DNA from: an uncultured Clostridia bacterium
GTDB lineage: Bacteria; Bacillota; Clostridia; TANB77; CAG-508
DNA: 10,336 bases
Direction of reading: 5' to 3'
Assembly: GCA_948530865.1 (NCBI GenBank)
Contig: CAOTKV010000033.1
Span: 1-10,336, forward strand
Position numbers and translations under genes: made by a program. Under the pieces are notes generated by a model. It made no database searches and was not told where the DNA came from. It worked only from the letters and a program-made list of their open reading frames with translations. This document shows positions 6,876-10,336 of this stretch, piece by piece. The stretch's first letter is position 1, and each line of letters starts with the position of its first letter.

Positions 6876-7044
6876 GCAAGTCTACAAAGGCAAAGAAACA
6901 ATTTCAAGAGACGACATGTTTTTTCATGTCATGCTCGCGTTAGCAACTAGCGGGCTTGGGCTCCTCTTTGCTCTCATCTTCGATGATCGCCCTGAGTTCT
7001 GGGAATGTACCAAATGTGGACAGATTCATAAGGTGAAAAACTGA
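6859..7044 (+). CDS. Small membrane protein with a CxxC knuckle, possibly 5'-truncated
   Basis: Seen: an open frame of 61 codons if the TTG at 6859 is the start; an ATG exists at 6916 (residue 20) but is in front of the hydrophobic part. Residues 22-41 are a membrane span (FHVMLALATSGLGLLFALIF), followed by WECTKCGQIHKV (48-59), one half of a zinc ribbon. GC content of 6881-7040 is about 44% by count, with codons such as CTC, GCG, GGG, ATC and CGC that neighbours avoid. No good ribosome binding site precedes either start, and the frame is open to a stop just before 6847. Together this suggests either translational coupling to the 427-residue gene or the 3' remainder of a longer foreign gene. 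A strong terminator follows. Confidence 0.45.
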   Translation: MNKSVKQVYKGKETISRDDMFFHVMLALATSGLGLLFALIFDDRPEFWECTKCGQIHKVKN

Positions 7045-7049
7045 ATAAA

Positions 7050-7078
7050 AAAGAGATGGTGACTGTCACCATTTCTTT
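7050..7078 (+). terminator. Terminator closing the plus-strand cassette
   Basis: A 13-bp stem with one G-U pair (7050-7062 with 7066-7078) surrounds a 3-base CTG loop and is followed by a T-rich stretch. It begins 6 bases after the stop codon at 7042-7044 and is the last plus-strand feature of the cassette. Confidence 0.8.
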
Positions 7079-7143
7079 CTTATTTCATATTATACTACTC
7101 TCACTTATTCTTTATTATAAATCTATATCTCTTTTTAATTTTT

Positions 7144-7283
7144 TCAAGGCATTCTCTCTACATCTAACCTTGTATGTAAAACTGCTAAAATAACAACATC
7201 ATCTTTTTTTATAGTATATATTATCCTATGACTTTTATAAATTCTGTAATATGTGATATTGCATTATCAGTCCAAATTAGCAT
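7144..7283 (-). pseudogene. RelE/ParE-family toxin remnant, internal deletion
   Basis: Seen on the minus strand: from the ATG at 7281-7283 the frame reads MLIWTDNAISHITEFIK, a typical RelE/ParE start, and stops soon after. In another frame from about 7240 the C-terminal block SHRIIYTIKKDDVVILAVL followed by HTRLDVERMP runs to a TGA at 7144-7146; RIIY...ILAVLH.R is the usual ParE/RelE ending. The piece is 140 bases where an intact gene needs roughly 270-300, so the middle of the toxin, about 130-150 bases, is gone and the reading frame is broken at the junction (near 7232-7245). Its start overlaps the antitoxin stop (ATGCTAA), the normal layout of such modules. Intact family members are ribosome-dependent RNases or gyrase inhibitors; this one should be inactive. 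Confidence 0.8.
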
Positions 7284-7453
7284 TTATTAATAATCTCCTT
7301 TACTTCTGCACTTGTTTTCACTTTTCCTTTTTCCATATCTTTTATCCCCTTTTGGACTTCAAATTATAAATATAAAGTATATAAAATTTCTTCATAGCTT
7401 GTTGTATCATCTATATTTTGAACTGTATTTAATATTAGTTGCTTATCACTCAT
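7277..7453 (-). pseudogene. Antitoxin gene with a nonsense codon
   Basis: Seen on the minus strand: ATG at 7451-7453 with GAGGAG upstream, then MSDKQLILNTVQNIDD and SYEEILYTLYL. A TAA in place of codon 30 (7364-7366) interrupts it, after which the same frame continues FEVQKGIKDMEKGKVKTSAE to a stop at 7277-7279. The total is 59 codons including both stops. The pattern (helical, EEI.Y.LY, then K-G-.-D-.-..G......EV) is that of short antitoxins paired with RelE/ParE toxins. The partner directly follows with a start-stop overlap. Because frame and ribosome binding site are intact apart from one codon, inactivation looks recent. Confidence 0.75.
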
Positions 7454-7610
7454 ATTATCAACTCCTCTTCATATATAAATATATTTTAACACATTTTTTC
7501 TAAATTTACTATCTAATATTTCATAAATTTTCATCATTCTATCTTTTTTGTACTTCTTCATATATTTTATAAAAAGACATAGGTTTTTATACTCTTTTAC
7601 CATAGTTAGA

Positions 7611-7654
7611 CAAAATAAAAGAAACTTTATGCCGACTTGCAACATAAAGTTTCT
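7611..7654 (-). terminator. Terminator of the rplM-rpsI operon
   Basis: A perfect 12-bp inverted repeat AGAAACTTTATG / CATAAAGTTTCT (7620-7631 with 7643-7654) has an 11-base loop. On the minus strand it is followed by a T-rich tract (TTTATTTT, 7611-7619). It lies 38 bases past the rpsI stop. A small 5-bp hairpin (7671-7685) sits between the two. Confidence 0.85.
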
Positions 7655-7691
7655 GTAAGTATATTCCGATGCACTCCAAAAGTGCTTGTAA

Positions 7692-8096
7692 TTATCTTTT
7701 TGAGAATTGTGGAGCTTTTCTAGCTTTTTTAAGACCGTATTTTTTTCTTTCTTTCATTCTTGGATCTCTTGTTAAGAATCCGTTTGATTTTAAAGCTGGT
7801 CTGAATTCATCATTAGCTTCTACTAAAGCTCTTGAAATTCCATGTCTAATAGCTCCTGCTTGACCTGTTAATCCACCACCGATAACTTTAACAATAACAT
7901 CATATTTTCCAACTGTATTTGTTACAGCAAATGGTTGGTTAACTATAACTTTTAATATATCAGAACCAAAATATTCATCTAATTTTTTTCCATTAACAAC
8001 TATTTCACCTTTACCAGCCATTAATCTAACTCTAGCTATTGATTCTTTTCTTCTACCTGTTCCTTGGAATACTATATTTTCTGTTTTCTTTGCCAT
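7692..8096 (-). CDS. rpsI: 30S ribosomal protein S9
   Basis: Seen: 134 residues from ATG 8096, with TGRRKESIARV near the N-terminus, GGGLTGQAGAIRHGISRAL in the middle and the conserved basic end KKARKAPQFSKR, whose last residues reach the ribosomal P site in known structures. A longer frame could begin at the TTG at 8112-8114, but I chose the ATG: the GGGAGGT ribosome binding site (8106-8112) is about 10 bases before it and lies inside the end of rplM, and the resulting protein is near the usual 130 residues. Only 2 bases separate it from the rplM stop, so the two are translationally linked. Confidence 0.97.
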   Translation of the reverse strand: MAKKTENIVFQGTGRRKESIARVRLMAGKGEIVVNGKKLDEYFGSDILKVIVNQPFAVTNTVGKYDVIVKVIGGGLTGQAGAIRHGISRALVEANDEFRPALKSNGFLTRDPRMKERKKYGLKKARKAPQFSKR

Positions 8097-8098
8097 TT

Positions 8099-8536
8099 CT
8101 ATTTTACCTCCCAAACTTCTGGTTTTTGAGCTGCATTTTCGTGTTCACTACCTGCATAAACTCTTAATTTTTTAACCATTTTGTTTCCTAATCTTGTATG
8201 AGGAAGCATTCCTTTTATAGCTAAGAACATAGCTTTTTCAGGAGTTTTATCCATCATAACTCTAGCTGAAGTTTCTTTCATTCCTCCAATATATCCTGAG
8301 TGATGTCTATAAACTTTTTGATCTAATTTATGACCTGTTAAAACAGCGTCTTTACAATTTATTACTATTACATAATCACCAGTATCTTGATTTGGTGTAT
8401 ATGTTGGTTTGTGTTTTCCTCTTAATAGTCTAGCTGCTTCAGTAGCTACTCTACCTAAAGATTTATCTGCAGCGTCTATTATATACCATTTTCTTTCGAT
8501 TTCGCCTGCTTTTGGGCTATATGTAGTATTATTCAT
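8099..8536 (-). CDS. rplM: 50S ribosomal protein L13
   Basis: Seen: 145 residues from ATG 8536, with the family opening AGEIERKWYIIDAADKSLGR, then LLRGKHKPTYTPNQDTGDY, GHKLDQKVYRHHSGYIGG and MLPHTRLGNKMVKKLRVYAG. An ATG six codons upstream (8552-8554) overlaps the GGAGGG site itself and cannot be served by it; that site is 10 bases from the ATG at 8536, which also gives the usual MNNTTY start. Known: early-assembly 23S rRNA-binding protein, needed for 50S formation. First gene of the rplM-rpsI operon, behind an L13-type leader. Confidence 0.97.
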   Translation of the reverse strand: MNNTTYSPKAGEIERKWYIIDAADKSLGRVATEAARLLRGKHKPTYTPNQDTGDYVIVINCKDAVLTGHKLDQKVYRHHSGYIGGMKETSARVMMDKTPEKAMFLAIKGMLPHTRLGNKMVKKLRVYAGSEHENAAQKPEVWEVK

Positions 8537-8664
8537 GGTACTAATACCCTCCATTTCAATTTTTAAAATATTTTTAATCTCTTATGAATAGCCATAAAAT
8601 AATTTGCATATAACCACCGGGGAGAAGTTATTATGCTAATAATTTATACTATTACACATAATGC
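8537..8664 (-). ncRNA. rplM 5' leader with L13-leader-type hairpin
   Basis: From the predicted transcription start near 8664 a leader of about 128 bases precedes rplM. Its core is a hairpin at 8606-8636 on the minus strand: GCAT and ATAAC pair with GTTAT and ATGC around one bulged base, closing a 12-base loop TTCTCCCCGGTG that stands out as C/G-rich in AT-rich DNA. Firmicutes rplM operons commonly carry the L13 leader, a cis-acting element thought to mediate autoregulation by L13 (Rfam family L13_leader). I assign it from position and appearance, not a covariance search; the exact limits of the element inside the leader are uncertain. Confidence 0.65.
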
Positions 8665-8670
8665 TTAATT

Positions 8671-8699
8671 ATTTTAATACAATTACAATTAAAAGTCAA
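8671..8699 (-). promoter_or_regulatory. rplM-rpsI promoter
   Basis: On the minus strand TTGACT (8694-8699), a 17-base spacer and TAAAAT (8671-8676) make the best sigma-A promoter in the window, as expected for a ribosomal operon. The predicted start is near 8664. Confidence 0.75.
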
Positions 8700-8733
8700 G
8701 CATTATAAGGAAAATTTGTTATTTATTTTAAAA

Positions 8734-9726
8734 TTATTTTATGTTTTCATCTAAAACTTCATATCCTTCTTTTGTAAATCTAATTACTTTATCTCCATTA
8801 AACGCACATATTGAGTCTGCTTTATATTCTTCAACCCATTCTCTTACAATAATGCTTTTCCATTTTCCTGAGTTATATCCTTTGCCATTATCATTATCAT
8901 AAAGCCATTTTGGTGCATTAAAAAAACATATTTTAGGATCTATCGCATCATATACTTCTTTAGTAACCCCATTTTGTCCATGGTGAGCCATTTGGACTGC
9001 ATAACTCTGTAATTTTTCTGGTTCTTCTAATAATTCCTTACTTGTATAATTAAATGCATCACCTAAGAATAATATACTTTTATTAACATCGGTAGCAGTC
9101 ATTTTGAAAACCATGCTACTTTCATTTCCATTATCTGACTTTGTTATTTCTGGATTAGCAATTCTTATTATTTCGCATTCAACATTATCCATTTCAATTA
9201 TTTGCCCTTTTTGACATTCGACTTTATTTATAATTTTAGGATTTTCTAAACTATCATACATTAGCTTTTCGCTTGAAAATCCTCTAGTATCATATTTTTC
9301 ATACCATTCAAGTGGATTAAAATAGTAATACAAATTTTCTACAATAATATCACAATTTTCTCTTCCTAATAATTCGCATAAAGCTCCAACATGATCTGCA
9401 TGAGGATGTGTAATATACCAATAATCAACTTTTCCATTACCATACTTCATTATATAGTTAAGAAGAAAATCTGCATCTTCAATTTCTCCACCATCAACTA
9501 CAATAAGCTTATTATTTTGAGTTCTAATTAAATAACTGTTAGAATTACGATTTCCATTTTCTGGTAAAGCAACACCAGCAACTAAAGTTATCTTCATTCC
9601 TTCTTCAATATTTTCAACACTATCTGAATTTGTTTCTATACTTTTATCTTTTCCACAAAAAAATATTATAGTAATTAGAATAATTACTATAATACAAAAT
9701 ACTAGTATTTTACCAACTTTTTTCAT
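8734..9726 (-). CDS. Membrane-anchored metallo-beta-lactamase-fold hydrolase (ComEC C-domain-like)
   Basis: Seen: 330 residues. An uncleaved-looking signal anchor at 6-24 ends IIFFC; the cysteine at 24 is not in a canonical lipobox. After a 20-residue linker comes the MBL fold: IVVDGG (75-80), metal motif HPHADHVG (107-114), NESSMVF (201-207), LGDA with D223, and AHHGQ with H248/H249. The set of ligands for a di-metal site is complete. The NSNSYLI, NESS and AHHGQ pattern matches the competence ComEC-like subgroup, whose members act on nucleic-acid or phosphoester substrates; this protein lacks the ComEC channel domain. Expected location is outside the membrane, tethered. AGGAGG lies 7 bases before the ATG. 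Substrate unknown. There is no clear terminator before the rplM promoter. Confidence 0.85.
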   Translation of the reverse strand: MKKVGKILVFCIIVIILITIIFFCGKDKSIETNSDSVENIEEGMKITLVAGVALPENGNRNSNSYLIRTQNNKLIVVDGGEIEDADFLLNYIMKYGNGKVDYWYITHPHADHVGALCELLGRENCDIIVENLYYYFNPLEWYEKYDTRGFSSEKLMYDSLENPKIINKVECQKGQIIEMDNVECEIIRIANPEITKSDNGNESSMVFKMTATDVNKSILFLGDAFNYTSKELLEEPEKLQSYAVQMAHHGQNGVTKEVYDAIDPKICFFNAPKWLYDNDNGKGYNSGKWKSIIVREWVEEYKADSICAFNGDKVIRFTKEGYEVLDENIK

Positions 9727-9750
9727 ATAGTACCTCCTAAAATATATTTT

Positions 9751-9779
9751 ATTATAGCACTATTTTAAACAATTTTCTA
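9751..9779 (-). promoter_or_regulatory. Probable extended -10 promoter of the MBL gene
   Basis: On the minus strand a perfect extended -10, TGCTATAAT (9751-9759), lies 24 bases before the MBL start codon. A poor -35 match TAGAAA (9774-9779) is 17 bases upstream of it. The 14-base palindrome at 9738-9751 just downstream could be an operator but is pure A/T. Confidence 0.45.
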
Positions 9780-9783
9780 CAAT

Positions 9784-10254
9784 CTACTTTTTAAATATTG
9801 ATAAAATTTTATTTATAAATTTTTGGAAAGCGCCTTCTTCCTTTACTTCAATTAAAGAAGTCTCATTTTTCTCTAAATTCAAATCAGCTTTTACTTTTTC
9901 TTCACTCAAAATACTTCCTGTATTTTTAAATATCTCATCTGGATTATATTTTTCACTTAAAATTCTTTGAAATTCTATTTCATTTTCATCAACTCTTTTT
10001 TCGAAATCAGCTTTCTTTTCTTCTGGACACCAATAATGTCTGTACATTACTCCAAGAATACTTCTGGCTTCAAGGCTTAAATCCATCTCAACCAATCTTT
10101 TAGTATAATCTAAATTACAAACATAATCTTTAGATGCATTTTCCTTTAAAATATCTATAAATTTTTTAGGAACTTTCTTTTGATCTTCCTCTTCCATATG
10201 TTCAAAAATATCTAATACATCAACTGCTGCTTCACTATATTTAGTACTTATCAT
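9784..10254 (-). CDS. Unrecognised 156-residue acidic helical protein
   Basis: I do not recognise the family. Seen: ATG at 10254 with AAAGGAG six bases upstream. The first 70 residues look all-helical (YSEAAVDVLDIFEHMEEEDQKKVP..., then a LEARSILGVMYRHYWCPEEKKADFE segment at about 56-85). A low-complexity Glu/Lys-rich stretch follows, and the C-terminus (about 141-156, GAFQKFINKILSIFKK) is a short amphipathic basic helix that could bind membrane or a partner. No signal peptide. It starts 25 bases after the stop of the partial upstream gene with no terminator between, so it is probably in that operon. Confidence 0.75.
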   Translation of the reverse strand: MISTKYSEAAVDVLDIFEHMEEEDQKKVPKKFIDILKENASKDYVCNLDYTKRLVEMDLSLEARSILGVMYRHYWCPEEKKADFEKRVDENEIEFQRILSEKYNPDEIFKNTGSILSEEKVKADLNLEKNETSLIEVKEEGAFQKFINKILSIFKK

Positions 10255-10279
10255 ATGTATTCTCCTTTGTTTTAAAAAT

Positions 10280-10336
10280 TTATCTTACTTCTTCATTTTC
10301 ATCTTTATTAGGTTCAACTGTTTTTTCTTCAGCAAC
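10280..10336 (-). CDS. C-terminal tail of a gene running off the right edge
   Basis: The minus strand is open from the window edge for 18 codons (VAEEKTVEPNKDENEEVR) to a TAA at 10280-10282. The tail is acidic and unstructured-looking, in the style of many Clostridia proteins; too short to identify. The next start codon and ribosome binding site follow closely, supporting a shared operon with 9784-10254. Confidence 0.6.
   Translation of the reverse strand, partial: VAEEKTVEPNKDENEEVR

Noticed and set aside
7079..7143. Possible further gene or attachment site beside the cassette terminator.
   Set aside because: A/T-rich sequence with no ORF, no tRNA and no direct repeat matching the left side of the cassette that I could find.
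7312..7503. Plus-strand open frame rich in Leu, Tyr and Phe.
   Set aside because: It is the reverse of the antitoxin pseudogene and its upstream region; its translation is low-complexity and unsupported.
7469..7603. A 44-codon minus-strand frame (MVKEYKNLCLFIKYMKK...) between the rpsI terminator and the antitoxin start.
   Set aside because: It has no ribosome binding site, is extremely A/T-rich and begins in the T-tract side of the terminator. It could be a relic, but chance is as likely.
7669..7863. Plus-strand open frame opposite the end of rpsI.
   Set aside because: Antisense shadow of the S9 coding sequence with no ribosome binding site.
8097..8114. Longer S9 start at a TTG (8112-8114).
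   Set aside because: The Shine-Dalgarno GGGAGGT lies inside that extension and is correctly spaced for the ATG at 8094-8096.
8537..8554. Longer L13 start at the ATG 8552-8554.
   Set aside because: That ATG overlaps the GGAGGG site, which serves the ATG at 8534-8536 with a 10-base spacing.
8409..8591. Plus-strand open frame opposite the start of rplM and its leader.
   Set aside because: Antisense shadow of L13; its extent follows the codon pattern of the real gene.

Overview
The window reads as an AT-rich (high-20s % GC by eye) chromosome segment from a low-GC Firmicute, most likely class Clostridia. The evidence is strong GGAGG-type ribosome binding sites, AGA-dominated arginine codons, an rplM-rpsI pair with a structured leader, and small Clostridia-type membrane proteins. 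I cannot name a genus.

Layout. 38-1393 (-): a MurL-type peptidoglycan precursor epimerase. 1541-1954 (+): a cysteine-rich carboxypeptidase-regulatory-like protein, which shares a terminator hairpin with a convergent 47-residue membrane protein (1981-2124, -). 2158-2905 (-): two tandem half-size TSUP/TauE-SafE transporter genes. 2934-4791 (-): a ruvA-rarA operon for recombination and replication-fork maintenance, with rarA where ruvB often sits. A terminator-like hairpin after rarA has the start codon of the first TSUP gene in its loop.

4975-7078 (+) is an accessory-looking cassette, the only strand switch among housekeeping genes apart from 1541-1954. It holds a pentapeptide-repeat protein with CGN arginine codons, an unrecognised 427-residue cytoplasmic protein with native codon use, and a roughly 44% GC ORF for a small membrane/CxxC protein that lacks a normal start. 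It looks mosaic. Next to it, 7144-7453 (-) holds a decayed type II toxin-antitoxin module: an antitoxin with a nonsense codon and a RelE/ParE toxin with its middle deleted. I see no sequence proof that the cassette is a working system.

7692-8699 (-) is the rplM-rpsI ribosomal operon with a strong promoter, an L13-type leader RNA and a terminator. 8734-9726 (-) is a membrane-anchored ComEC-like metallo-beta-lactamase-fold hydrolase. 9784-10254 (-) is an unrecognised 156-residue protein, and the acidic C-terminus of another gene runs off the right edge. No tRNA, rRNA, CRISPR array, insertion sequence or transposase was seen.
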